A DNA stretch of 64,000 bases from Streptomyces sp. NBC_00223 (GTDB taxonomy: Bacteria > Actinomycetota > Actinomycetes > Streptomycetales > Streptomycetaceae). The position numbers and the translations under genes are program-made. The first letter of the stretch is position 1. Every line of letters starts with the position of its first letter. A model generated the notes under the pieces. The model worked only from the letters and a program-made list of their open reading frames with translations. It had not been told where the DNA came from and did not search any database. This document shows positions 28,760 to 38,262 of this stretch, piece by piece. The DNA is taken from assembly GCF_036199905.1 (NCBI RefSeq), contig NZ_CP108109.1, forward strand, positions 186,001 through 250,000, in the 5' to 3' direction.

Positions 28760-29217
28760 GACTGCCTCCATTCGACGATGCGCCGGGTCAGTGCGGCACC
28801 GGCCCACACCGCGCCCAGCGCGGCGAGGACGGTGAGCACCATGTACGCGAGCCCGGTACGGACCTCTCCCCCGTCCACCAGCCGCCGGACGTCCGCGGCG
28901 TAGGCGGAGAAGGTGGTGAAGCCGCCGAGCACGCCTGTGCCGAAGAACGGGCGGACCAGCCGGTGGGCCGCCCAGACGTCGGTGAGCACGACCATGAAGA
29001 CGCCGATGACCGCGCAGCCGACCGCGTTCACCACCAGCGTCGTCCAGGGGAAGGCGCCGGCCGCCGTCGGCCACAGCAGCAGGGCGCCGTACCGGCCGCA
29101 GGCGCCGATCGCGCCGCCGAGCGCCACCACGGCCAGCACCGGCCCCTGGTGGTGCCGCGGCACGCCGAACCTGCGGTGCCCGCGGCGGCCCCCGCGCCTT
29201 CGGGTCCCCGGCGTCAC
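28756..29217 (-). CDS. crcB: Fluoride channel subunit CrcB/Fluc
   Basis: About 153 residues, a Fluc subunit strikingly close to that at 17245-17733 ([84 protein letters not shown]). The N-terminal 35 residues are Arg/Gly/His-rich. The GTG at 29217 is the most plausible start; further upstream the frame runs across the ppa stop. It follows ppa by 32 bases and overlaps DUF190 by 4. Confidence 0.9.
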   Translation of the reverse strand: MTPGTRRRGGRRGHRRFGVPRHHQGPVLAVVALGGAIGACGRYGALLLWPTAAGAFPWTTLVVNAVGCAVIGVFMVVLTDVWAAHRLVRPFFGTGVLGGFTTFSAYAADVRRLVDGGEVRTGLAYMVLTVLAALGAVWAGAALTRRIVEWRQS

Positions 29218-29249
29218 GGCGCCCCCCGGCGGGTCGGGCGCGGCGGCGG

Positions 29250-29738
29250 TCAGGACCGGCGGGCGACCGCGCGCTTGCGGGACGCCTCGATCTCGGCGTA
29301 GGCCGCCTCGCGGCCCTCCCAGTTCGATCCCTCGACGGACTTGCCGGGTTCGAGGTCCTTGTAGACCTCGAAGAAGTGCGTGATCTCCATCAGGTCGAAG
29401 GCGGGTACGTCGGGGATGTCCTGGAGCCTTTCGTAGCGCGGATCTCCCGCCGGCACGCACAGCACCTTGTCGTCCGGGCCCTTCTCATCGGTCATCAGGA
29501 ACACGCCGATGGCCCGGCAGGTGATGACGCAGCCCGGATACGTGGGCTCCCCGACGATGACGAGCGCGTCGAGGGGGTCGCCGTCCCGGCCCAGGGTGCC
29601 CTCGATGTAGCCGTAGTCGGCCGGGTAACGGGTCGCGGTGAACAGCGTGCGGTCCAGGCGGATGCGGTGGGCCTCGTGGTCCATCTCGTACTTGTTCCGC
29701 GACCCCTGGGGGATCTCGACCACCACATCGAATTCCAT
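29250..29738 (-). CDS. ppa: Family I inorganic pyrophosphatase
   Basis: A 162-residue soluble enzyme hydrolysing PPi to two Pi. Active-site residues are visible in [54 protein letters not shown] and [13 protein letters not shown]. Length and motifs match actinobacterial family I enzymes. Start: ATG with AAGGAGA upstream. It is the first gene before crcB-DUF190-crcB with short gaps, probably one operon. Family I pyrophosphatases are classic fluoride-inhibited enzymes, so the grouping has a plausible physiological reason. Confidence 0.95.
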   Translation of the reverse strand: MEFDVVVEIPQGSRNKYEMDHEAHRIRLDRTLFTATRYPADYGYIEGTLGRDGDPLDALVIVGEPTYPGCVITCRAIGVFLMTDEKGPDDKVLCVPAGDPRYERLQDIPDVPAFDLMEITHFFEVYKDLEPGKSVEGSNWEGREAAYAEIEASRKRAVARRS

Positions 29739-29960
29739 GAGTCTCTCCTTGCCCGGACGACGGTGACGATATGTCATCATCATGCATCAATCCGGCATTT
29801 CGCCGAGCGACGGCCCGGGGGGCACCGGCCTGTCGCGCGGAGCGCGCTGTCGGGCGCCGGTCGCGGGGGCCTTGGCAGTGGGAGAGTGCGGCGGCGGCGC
29901 CGAGTGGTCGTCGAGGCGCTGACCTGGAGTCACGCCGACGACGGGCGGCCGCTATTCGCG

Positions 29961-30135
29961 GTCGAAAGTTTCCTCGACCCAGCGAATGATTCGAATACGA
30001 TAGGGCCGGGCCGACGGTACGTCAAGACCTCGGATCACCGAAATGCGGTGAGGCCGAATGGTCTGGACACCTTCATGTCGAAAACTTTCGACATAGAGAG
30101 GCCCACTTACGTCACTATGTTTCGACAAACTTTCG
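29961..30135 (+). promoter_or_regulatory. CGAAA/TTTCG boxes in the xylanase upstream region
   Basis: Three related elements precede the xylanase. GTCGAAAGTTTCCTCGAC lies at 29961-29978. ATGTCGAAAACTTTCGACAT lies at 30075-30094 and has perfect 9-bp arms around AC. CGACAAACTTTCG lies at 30123-30135. From memory, similar CGAAA-TTTCG palindromes occur upstream of Streptomyces xylanase genes and bind a repressor. A TTGACG at 30147-30152 may be the -35. The 578-base gap 29739-30316 shows no gene I can support. Confidence 0.65.
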
Positions 30136-30142
30136 GAAATAA

Positions 30143-31945
<1,803 letters not shown>

Positions 31946-32011
31946 CGTCCTGACCGCGCGGTCGTCGGGCGGACCGACCTCCGTCCGGCCGACGTCCCGT
32001 CCGCACAGAGT

Positions 32012-32039
32012 CCGGCCCGCCTGTTCGCAGGCGGGCCGG
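32012..32039. terminator. Bidirectional terminator with TTCG tetraloop
   Basis: CCGGCCCGCCTG-TTCG-CAGGCGGGCCGG, a perfect 12-bp stem with a stable TTCG loop, lies between the convergent xylanase and phosphatase genes. Confidence 0.85.
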
Positions 32040-32077
32040 TCCCGTTCACCGGGCCGTCCCGGGCCCGTCCGAGGCGG

Positions 32078-33433
32078 CTACGGGCCCGTCCAGGAGTGTT
32101 CCGAGGTGGCGGCGACGGGGGCCTCGCCACGGGCGGGGACCCGGAGCGCGAGCATGGCGACGTCGTCGAAGCGGCCGGCGGTGAGCCGTTCGAGCAGCGC
32201 GTCGCAGAACTCCTGCAACGGCAGCTCGGCCAGGCTCGCCCCGTGCTGCCGCAGCCGGGTCAGCCCGCGCCCGATGTCCTCACCGGGACGCTCGATCAGC
32301 CCGTCGGTGTAGAGCAGCAGGGTCGAGCCCCTTGGCAGCACCACCAGGGCGTCCTCCCGGGCGATCCCGGGGTCGACGCCCAGCACGGGCGCGAGCGCCT
32401 CCTCCAGGAGTCGGCCGCCCTCGCCGGGAACCACCAGCAGCGGCGGCGGGTGACCGGCGTTGGTCCAGTGCGCGATCCACGGCCCCGACGGCGACATGTA
32501 CACCCGGACGATCACCGCAGTGACCAGCTCCGTCGTACTGAGCCCCTGCATCACCCCGTCGAGGCGCCGCATCACGCCGGCCGGTGAGTCCCCGCTGTCG
32601 TACGCCAGCGCGCGCAGCATGTTGCGGAGCTGGCCCATCCGTACGGCGGCGGTCAGATCGTGGCCGACCACGTCGCCGATGGCCAGCACGCTCGACCCGT
32701 CCACCAGCGGAAACGCGTCGTACCAGTCGCCGCCGACCTCGGCGCCCTCGCGGGCCGGCAGATAACGGGCAGAGAGCTGGAGGTGTTCCACGCCGGTGAG
32801 GTCGGGCAGCAGGGACCGCTGCAACTCCTCGGCGGTGTGCTGCTGAAGGGCGTACAGCCGGGCGTTCTCCAGCGCCAGTCCGGCGCGGTGGCCGAGGTCG
32901 GCGGCGAGCGAGATGTCCTGGTGGTCGAACGCGTCGGACTCCGCCGTACGGACCAGGGTGAACGCGCCGAGGACCGCGCGCCGGGCCTGGAGCGGCACGA
33001 TCAGCACCCGTTGGGCCTTCAGTGTGCGGTACAGGCCGTGCTGGGAGGTCCACGGCCCTTTCCTCGGGATCCGGGACCCCTCGATCACCACCGGTCCCGC
33101 GCCGCGCAGCACCCGGGCCACCGGCTCGGCCGACTCGTCCGGCCACGGCATCGTCGTCTCCGCCTGGTCCTGCGGCACGTCGATCGAGTCGTGGTGGACG
33201 ACGGCCACCCGGCGTACGAATCCCCCGTCCAGCAGGTCCACCACGCACGCGTCGCCCACGGAGGGGACGGCCAGCCGGGCCAGTCGGCGCATGGCCTCGT
33301 CGGCGTTGAGGATGCTGGCGAGGGCCACGCTGACGTCGGACAGCAGGCGCAGACGCTCCCGGGCGCGCTCCAGATCACGCCGGGTGTCCGCGGGCGCGTC
33401 GTCGTCGGCCGCCAACCTCGTCACCGCCCTCAC
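32078..33433 (-). CDS. GAF-SpoIIE (PP2C-type) protein phosphatase, RsbU-like
   Basis: A 451-residue soluble phosphatase. A coiled N-terminus (RRDLERARERLRLLSDVSVALASIL) leads into a GAF domain at about 30-195. The PP2C_SIG domain follows: LQRSLLPDL, SARYLPAREGAEVGGDWYDAFPL, LAIGDVVGHDLTAAVRMGQLRNMLRAL, WTNAGHPPPLLV, LLLYTDGLIERPGED and DDVAMLALRV, with metal-binding Asp residues intact. Such proteins dephosphorylate anti-anti-sigma factors and so free SigB/F-type sigma factors; one of those is encoded at 946-1848, though the link is only inferred. Start: GTG at 33433; GTG at 33424 is an alternative. Confidence 0.92.
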   Translation of the reverse strand: MRAVTRLAADDDAPADTRRDLERARERLRLLSDVSVALASILNADEAMRRLARLAVPSVGDACVVDLLDGGFVRRVAVVHHDSIDVPQDQAETTMPWPDESAEPVARVLRGAGPVVIEGSRIPRKGPWTSQHGLYRTLKAQRVLIVPLQARRAVLGAFTLVRTAESDAFDHQDISLAADLGHRAGLALENARLYALQQHTAEELQRSLLPDLTGVEHLQLSARYLPAREGAEVGGDWYDAFPLVDGSSVLAIGDVVGHDLTAAVRMGQLRNMLRALAYDSGDSPAGVMRRLDGVMQGLSTTELVTAVIVRVYMSPSGPWIAHWTNAGHPPPLLVVPGEGGRLLEEALAPVLGVDPGIAREDALVVLPRGSTLLLYTDGLIERPGEDIGRGLTRLRQHGASLAELPLQEFCDALLERLTAGRFDDVAMLALRVPARGEAPVAATSEHSWTGP

Positions 33434-33767
33434 CGTGCCGTGCCCTCACCGTGCTGTCCGCCTTCACCCCGGGTGCGCGAACCCGGCCGGGCGCCGGCCC
33501 GGGTGAAACGGCCACACACCCGGCCGCCATCGTCCCCGCCCACGGAAGCGGGCGCCCGGCGAGAACGCGGCCCGAAAGCCGCCGGCGGGCCCCCGGGCGG
33601 CCGGGAGCGTGCCCGCGGCCCGGCCTGTTCGTACGGGTGGGACGCCCGCAAGGACCGGGGCGGGACGCATCCGCCGTTCGGGGGGAGACCGCCACCCCCG
33701 TCGGCCCGGCGGACTACTTCGAGGAGTACGGCAGCAGGGCCATCCTCGGGCGCCGCCCTCGGTCGAC

Positions 33768-33796
33768 TTGGACATGAAAACGCTTTTCGATAAGCT
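33768..33796 (+). promoter_or_regulatory. Promoter with Zur-type box upstream of rpmB-rpsN
   Basis: -35 TTGGAC (33768-33773) and -10 TAAGCT (33791-33796) are 17 bases apart. Between them, TGAAAACGCTTTTCG (33775-33789) fits the 7-1-7 shape of the Streptomyces Zur box with one terminal mismatch. Zur would block this promoter when zinc is sufficient. The rest of the 400-base gap 33434-33833 holds nothing else I recognise. Confidence 0.7.
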
Positions 33797-33833
33797 GGCG
33801 CGGACAGCCACCCGTACCGCCAGGAAGGCCCGT

Positions 33834-34070
33834 ATGTCCGCGCACTGCCAACTGACCGGTCGCACACCCGGATTCGGCAACGCCATCTCCCACTCGCACC
33901 GGCGCACCCCCCGCCGGTTCGACCCCAACATCCAGTCCAAGCGCTACTGGCTGCCGAGCGGGAACCGCCATGTACGGCTGACGCTCAGCGCCAAGGGCAT
34001 CAAGACGGTCGACCGGATCGGCGTCGAGAAGGCCGTGACGCTGATCCGCGCCCGCGGCGGAAAGGTCTGA
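33834..34070 (+). CDS. rpmB: 50S ribosomal protein L28, zinc-independent paralogue
   Basis: A 78-residue L28 ([68 protein letters not shown]). The paired CxxC motifs of the zinc form are absent; only Cys5 remains, so this is the C-minus version used under zinc starvation. It is 12 bases before rpsN and behind a Zur-type box, as in the Zur regulons of other streptomycetes. Confidence 0.95.
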   Translation: MSAHCQLTGRTPGFGNAISHSHRRTPRRFDPNIQSKRYWLPSGNRHVRLTLSAKGIKTVDRIGVEKAVTLIRARGGKV

Positions 34071-34082
34071 GGCGGCACCGCC

Positions 34083-34388
34083 ATGGCCAAGAAGAGCAAG
34101 ATCGCGAAGAACGACAGGCGCCGGGTGATCGTGGCCCGTTACGCCGAGCGCCGGGCCGAGTTGAAGCGGATCATCGCCTCCCCCGCCACCGGCTCCGAGG
34201 ACCGGGCCGCCGCGCAGCGGGAGTTGCGCGGCCAGCCCCGCGACGCCTGCGCCACCCGGGTGCGCAACCGGGACTCCACCGACGGCCGCCCCCGCGGCTA
34301 TTTGCGCGCGTTCGGCCTGTCGCGGGTGAGCCTGCGCAAGCACGCCCACGCCGGGCATCTTCCCGGGGTGCGCAAGTCCAGCTGGTAG
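34083..34388 (+). CDS. rpsN: 30S ribosomal protein S14, zinc-independent paralogue
   Basis: A 101-residue long-form S14 ([28 protein letters not shown]...[49 protein letters not shown]). The CxxC-CxxC zinc ribbon of the short form is missing; one Cys remains. It is in the same operon as C-minus L28 and is expected to replace zinc S14 when zinc is scarce. Confidence 0.95.
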   Translation: MAKKSKIAKNDRRRVIVARYAERRAELKRIIASPATGSEDRAAAQRELRGQPRDACATRVRNRDSTDGRPRGYLRAFGLSRVSLRKHAHAGHLPGVRKSSW

Positions 34389-34468
34389 CGGGCCCGTTCG
34401 GCCGCGCGACGGGACCCGGTTCCGTGTTCCGCCGCGCGGCGGGGGCGGGGACCGGCCGCTCGATTCAT

Positions 34469-34513
34469 GTCAAGGTCCCTTGACGGGCGGGCGGTTCGTC
34501 AGGGAACCTTGAC
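34469..34513 (+). promoter_or_regulatory. Two related operator-like inverted repeats
   Basis: GTCAAGGTCCCTTGAC (34469-34484) has perfect 7-bp arms; GTCAGGGAACCTTGAC (34498-34513) has one mismatch. They share the core GTCAAGG...CCTTGAC, centres 29 bp apart, 30-60 bases upstream of the next gene. The binding protein is unknown. Confidence 0.55.
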
Positions 34514-34542
34514 GGATGTTCCGGTGGCGAAAGGGCTGAGGT

Positions 34543-35070
34543 ATGAGCTGGTTGGACGAGAGCGGGCGCCACGAGGGGTACCTGGTGGCGGTGCTGGCGG
34601 ACGGCGGCGAGCCCGCTCCGGAGCCCGGGGCCAGAAAACCCTGGTGGTCGTACAACGGGGCCGACGGCCCGCGCGCGATCGGCGTCAAGGGCGCCTGCGT
34701 GTGCGGGTGGCGCGGGGCCGAGGCGCACCCGATCCACCGCGGCGACGACGAGGCCACCGAGGGGTACGAGGCACCCACCGGCCCGTACGCGGACTGGGAC
34801 GAGCACGTCACCCTGACCGAGGGCCTGGTGCCGTACGACGTGGAGCAGATGCTCGCCGCGCTCGAACGGCGGATCGCGGAACTCTCCGAACGCCGGCCGC
34901 TCACCGCCCTGCGGGTCGCCTCCCGGATCGAGAAGGCGGCCCCCGGCTACAGCCTCGGCGCGGTCCGGGCCGCCCGCAGCGGCCTGGTCTCCTGGGAGGC
35001 CGTCGGCCAGGCCTTCGGCACAAGCCGCCAAGCCGCCCACGAACGCTTCGCCCGCCACCTCAAGAACTGA
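34543..35070 (+). CDS. Conserved hypothetical protein with C-terminal HTH-like segment
   Basis: A 175-residue protein I recognise only as a streptomycete hypothetical. The N-terminal half is rich in Trp/Gly/Glu (SGRHEGYLVAVLADGG, KPWWSYNGADGPRAIGVKGACVCGWRG) with a CxC that might bind metal. The C-terminus, SGLVSWEAVGQAFGTSRQAAHERFARHLKN, looks like the helix-turn-helix of small regulators. It may be an uncharacterised DNA-binding protein, perhaps acting on the two inverted repeats just upstream of its own gene. Start: ATG with AAAGGGCTGAGGT upstream. Confidence 0.75.
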   Translation: MSWLDESGRHEGYLVAVLADGGEPAPEPGARKPWWSYNGADGPRAIGVKGACVCGWRGAEAHPIHRGDDEATEGYEAPTGPYADWDEHVTLTEGLVPYDVEQMLAALERRIAELSERRPLTALRVASRIEKAAPGYSLGAVRAARSGLVSWEAVGQAFGTSRQAAHERFARHLKN

Positions 35071-35106
35071 CCCCGGGCGCAGAGGGCGTCTTCCGCGGCT
35101 TCGCCG

Positions 35107-35147
35107 GCTGATTCGCCCGCTGATTCGCCCGCTGATTCGCCCGCTGA
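35107..35147. repeat. Short tandem repeat, 12-bp unit
   Basis: GCTGATTCGCCC occurs three times in tandem plus a partial fourth, just after the hypothetical gene. Confidence 0.85.
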
Positions 35148-35166
35148 ACGTGAACGGACGAAGGCT

Positions 35167-35200
35167 TGCCCGTGCGTCGATGGCCGTCGACGCACGGGCA
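35167..35200. terminator. Bidirectional hairpin terminator
   Basis: TGCCCGTGCGTCGA and TCGACGCACGGGCA form a perfect 14-bp stem around TGGCCG, between convergent genes. Confidence 0.8.
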
Positions 35201-35238
35201 GGCCCGGTCGTGGTCCACGCGATGCCTTGCCCGGGAGT

Positions 35239-36162
35239 TCAGCCCGCCAGTTCCCCGAGGAGCGCCCAGGTGCGGCGCCGAGCGGCCTCCCCCGCGATGT
35301 CCGTTCCCGAGAACACCACCTCGGTCGCCCCGGCGTCCCGATAGCGCCGCACCTCGGCGGCGACCGTCTTCTCGTCGCCGGCCACGGCCACGTCGCCGGC
35401 CCGCTTGCCGCCGGAGAGCTCGACGACCCGCGCGTAGGACGGGATCTGCTCGTAGAACGCGAGCTGTTCGGTGAACCTCTCGCGCACGGCGTCCGCGTCG
35501 TCGGTCACCACGCCGGGCACGAGCGCGACGATCCGTGGCGCGGGGCGACCCGCCGCGGCCGCCGCCGCGGTGACGGCCGGGACGATGTGCTCGGCCAGCG
35601 CTCGCGGCCCGGCGAGATACGGCAGGATCCCGTCCGCCAGCTCACCGCTGACCCGCAGCGCCTGCGGGCCCATCGCGGCCACGAGCAGGGGCACGCCCGC
35701 CTCGGCGCCGGGCACACGGGCCGGCGTCGGGGTGGTCGCGGTCAGCAGCTCGCCGTGGAAGTCGGCGGCGCCGGTCTCGGTCAACTGCCGCAGGGCGACG
35801 AGGAATTCCCGCAGCCGGGCGATGGGCCGCTCGAAGGGGATGCCGAAGCCCGCCTCGGTCAAGAGCTTGGTGCCGAGCGCGAGTCCGAGGTGGTAGCGGC
35901 CGTGCGTGGCCGCCTGCGCGGTCTGGGCCTGGCTGGACACGAGCAGCGGGTGGCGTCCGAAGACGGGGATCGCGGAGGTGCCCACGTGCAGGCCCGGTAC
36001 TTCGCGCCCGACGATCGCCGCGAGCTGGGGCGAATCCACGCCGAACGTCTGCCCGAACCAGGCGGACCGCAGCCCCGCGGCCGCGGCCTCCCCGGCGAGC
36101 CGCACGGTGGCGTCGATCTGATTACCGTCATCGGTCGCGCTGAGTGTTACTCCCACAGTCAT
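35239..36162 (-). CDS. LLM-class F420-dependent oxidoreductase
   Basis: A 307-residue luciferase-like TIM-barrel enzyme. Typical parts: LRSAWFGQTFGVDSPQLAAIVGREVPGLHVGTSAIPVFGRHPLLVSSQAQTAQAATHGRYHLGLALG and PLLVAAMGPQALRVSGELADGILPYLAGP. Cofactor F420 rather than FMN is likely from family and host; substrate unknown. Start: ATG at 36162 with GAGG upstream; an ATG further upstream adds a non-conserved leader. Stands alone. Confidence 0.9.
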   Translation of the reverse strand: MTVGVTLSATDDGNQIDATVRLAGEAAAAGLRSAWFGQTFGVDSPQLAAIVGREVPGLHVGTSAIPVFGRHPLLVSSQAQTAQAATHGRYHLGLALGTKLLTEAGFGIPFERPIARLREFLVALRQLTETGAADFHGELLTATTPTPARVPGAEAGVPLLVAAMGPQALRVSGELADGILPYLAGPRALAEHIVPAVTAAAAAAGRPAPRIVALVPGVVTDDADAVRERFTEQLAFYEQIPSYARVVELSGGKRAGDVAVAGDEKTVAAEVRRYRDAGATEVVFSGTDIAGEAARRRTWALLGELAG

Positions 36163-36307
36163 GTCGCCTCGAACGATCACCGGGCAACCCCGCATTCCGC
36201 CCCGCATATGACAACTTCGTGACATCCCCCTCCCGCGCCCCCACGACCCCCGGGCGGCAGCGCCGCCGCCCGGGGCCCCGCGCCGCGAACCGCGCGACAG
36301 CGGCCGC

Positions 36308-36787
36308 TCAGGGGTGCATACGCGCTCCCTTGAGGACCTTGTCCACCGCGTTGCGCGGCCCGTGGACGGCCAGTCCCACGAGATCGAGCTGCTCCCCGCG
36401 CACGGCCCGGACCGCCGCCCGGTTGTCCCGGTCGTTGCCCGTGCCGAACAGGTCCGACGTGAACACGGCCCTCGGCAGCGCGCGGGACAGCACGCGGCCG
36501 TGGGCGGCGGTCAGCGTTTCCTTCGTCCCCCGGAAGACCAGCACGGGCTGCCGGAACATCGGCAGATACGCCGTGCCGTCGGCGTCCGCGTACGGTTCGC
36601 CGATCACCTCGGGTACCACCGTGCCGAGCCCGCTCACCAGAAAGGCCGTCACGTTCAGCCGCTGCCAGGACTCCAGGTCGTCACGCAGCAGGACGGCGAT
36701 CTTCGTGTCGAAGCGCACCGGCACGTCCGCGTTCCCCGCGCCGGACTCGGACTCGGCCCCGGACCGGGCCTCATTCTCGGTTCTCAT
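36308..36787 (-). CDS. DUF2000 domain protein
   Basis: A 159-residue protein with the DUF2000 core (RFDTKIAVLLRDDLESWQRLNVTAFLVSGLGTVVPEVIGEPYADADGTAYLPMFRQPVLVFRG), a fold related to peptidyl-tRNA hydrolase 2. The first 25 residues are acidic and disordered. Function is unknown. It is divergent from an AraC-type regulator with only 49 bases between the starts, a recurrent pairing, so the regulator probably controls it. Confidence 0.85.
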   Translation of the reverse strand: MRTENEARSGAESESGAGNADVPVRFDTKIAVLLRDDLESWQRLNVTAFLVSGLGTVVPEVIGEPYADADGTAYLPMFRQPVLVFRGTKETLTAAHGRVLSRALPRAVFTSDLFGTGNDRDNRAAVRAVRGEQLDLVGLAVHGPRNAVDKVLKGARMHP

Positions 36788-36836
36788 GCTCTGAGACTCC
36801 CGGGTGCGCCCGTTCGCCGTCTTGTACGTTCTTTGC

Positions 36837-37691
36837 GTGGCGCCCCGACCGGAGATCTCCGCCTGGCGCCCGCCGGTCGCGGGTGTCGTGGAGGTCTTCC
36901 ACGCCCACTTCACCGAGCACGCGTACCCCATGCACGTGCACGACGCCTGGACTCTGCTGATCGTCGACGACGGCGCCGTCCGCTACGACCTGGACCGCTA
37001 CGAACGCGGCACCCCGGGCGACACGGTGAGCCTGCTCCCGCCGCAGGTCCCGCACAACGGCTCGTCCGCCACCCCGCACGGCTTTCGCAAACGCGTGCTC
37101 TACCTCGACATGACCCAACTGGACGAGCGCTTCATCGGGCCGGCGGTGGACGGCCCGGACCTCACCGATCCCGTGCTGCGCCGCCGCGTCGCACAGCTGC
37201 ACACGGCGCTCGCGCACCGGGGTGACGAATTCGAGGCGGAGAGCCGGCTGGCCCTCATCAGCGAGCGGCTGCGCGGGCACCTGCGCCCCCGGCTGGTCCT
37301 CGACAGCGCGAGGCCCGGCAGCGCGGCGCCCGACCGCGGCGTCGCCCACAGCCTGCGTGACCTCCTCGACGGGCGCCTGCCCGGAGGCATCGCCCTGGAA
37401 GAGGCCGCGCGGATGGTCCACGCCCATCCCGCGCATCTCGTACGCGCCTTCAGCGGCGCCTTCGGCATCGCCCCGCACCAGTACGTGATGTCCCGCCGCG
37501 TCGACCTGGCCCGCCGTCTGCTGCTCGACGGCCGGCCCCCGGGCGAGGTGGCGACCGCGGCCGGCTTCTACGACCAGTCCCACCTCACCCGCCACTTCAA
37601 GCGCGTCGTGGGCATCCCCCCGGGCCGCTACACCCGCACGTCGATCCGCTCCGGACGTCCCGCCGAGGCCCTGCGCCGCACCACGCCATGA
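36837..37691 (+). CDS. AraC family transcriptional regulator
   Basis: About 284 residues. N-terminal cupin sensor (FHAHFTEHAYPMHVHDAWTLLIVDDGAVRYDLDRYERGTPGDTVSLLPPQVPHNG) and C-terminal double HTH (LEEAARMVHAHPAHLVRAFSGAFGIAPHQYVMSRRVDLARRLLLDGRPPGEVATAAGFYDQSHLTRHFKRVVGIPPGRY). Start: the GTG at 36837 gives VAPRPEISAW and lies six bases after TACGTT (36825-36830), a good -10, so the mRNA is probably leaderless. Divergent from DUF2000. Confidence 0.9.
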   Translation: MAPRPEISAWRPPVAGVVEVFHAHFTEHAYPMHVHDAWTLLIVDDGAVRYDLDRYERGTPGDTVSLLPPQVPHNGSSATPHGFRKRVLYLDMTQLDERFIGPAVDGPDLTDPVLRRRVAQLHTALAHRGDEFEAESRLALISERLRGHLRPRLVLDSARPGSAAPDRGVAHSLRDLLDGRLPGGIALEEAARMVHAHPAHLVRAFSGAFGIAPHQYVMSRRVDLARRLLLDGRPPGEVATAAGFYDQSHLTRHFKRVVGIPPGRYTRTSIRSGRPAEALRRTTP

Positions 37692-37701
37692 GGCGGCGGG
37701 G

Positions 37702-38259
37702 TCAGAAGGACACGTCGAAGTAGTCGATGTCCGTGAACTCCACTTCGAGGTCGCCGGCCCGGGTGCCGCCGTCCTTGAAGTAGATCTCCTGGAGCCCTTC
37801 GGCGACGATCTCCCGCAGCGCCCGGTCGCTCGCACCCTGCCGCTGCGCCTGGAAGAGCCGGTCGGCGTAGGCCGGGGGCAGATGGACGGTCAGCCGCCGC
37901 AGCCGGCCGTCGTCGGTCGTGCCGACCGGCGCGGTGTAGCCGAAACGGGCCCGGGTCTCGATGGTGATCCCGGTGCTGGTGGCGGCGCGGCGCTGCGCCC
38001 GCCGGCGCACCCGGGGCTGCCACACCTTCTTCACCTCGCGGGCCAGCGCGCCCGCGAGGGCCGGCCGCGGGTGCTTGCGCTGCCCGGCGAGGTAGCGCTC
38101 CACCGTGCGCTGGGACACGCCGAGCCGCGCGGCCACCGCCCGGGTCGACCCCTTCTCCGCCCGTACCAGCAGCCGCATCTGCGCGAGCGGCGTCTTCGGC
38201 GGCTGCCGGGTGAACGTCTCCGCCCCCGCCCGGTCCAGTGCGTCCTCGATGTCCCCCAC
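37702..38259 (-). CDS. tpg: Telomere terminal protein Tpg
   Basis: A 185-residue homologue of the protein that is covalently attached to the 5' ends of linear Streptomyces replicons and primes end patching. The N-terminal HTH is seen in MRLLVRAEKGSTRAVAARLGVSQRTVERYLAGQRKHPRPALAGALAREVKKVWQPRVRRRAQRRA. The conserved C-terminal block is IETRARFGYTAPVGTTDDGRLRRLTVHLPPAYADRLFQAQRQGASDRALREIVAEGLQEIYFKDGG...VEFTDIDYFDVSF. It follows tap by 3 bases, the classic tap-tpg operon. Start: GTG with GGGGAG upstream. Confidence 0.95.
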   Translation of the reverse strand: MGDIEDALDRAGAETFTRQPPKTPLAQMRLLVRAEKGSTRAVAARLGVSQRTVERYLAGQRKHPRPALAGALAREVKKVWQPRVRRRAQRRAATSTGITIETRARFGYTAPVGTTDDGRLRRLTVHLPPAYADRLFQAQRQGASDRALREIVAEGLQEIYFKDGGTRAGDLEVEFTDIDYFDVSF

Positions 38260-38262
38260 GGC

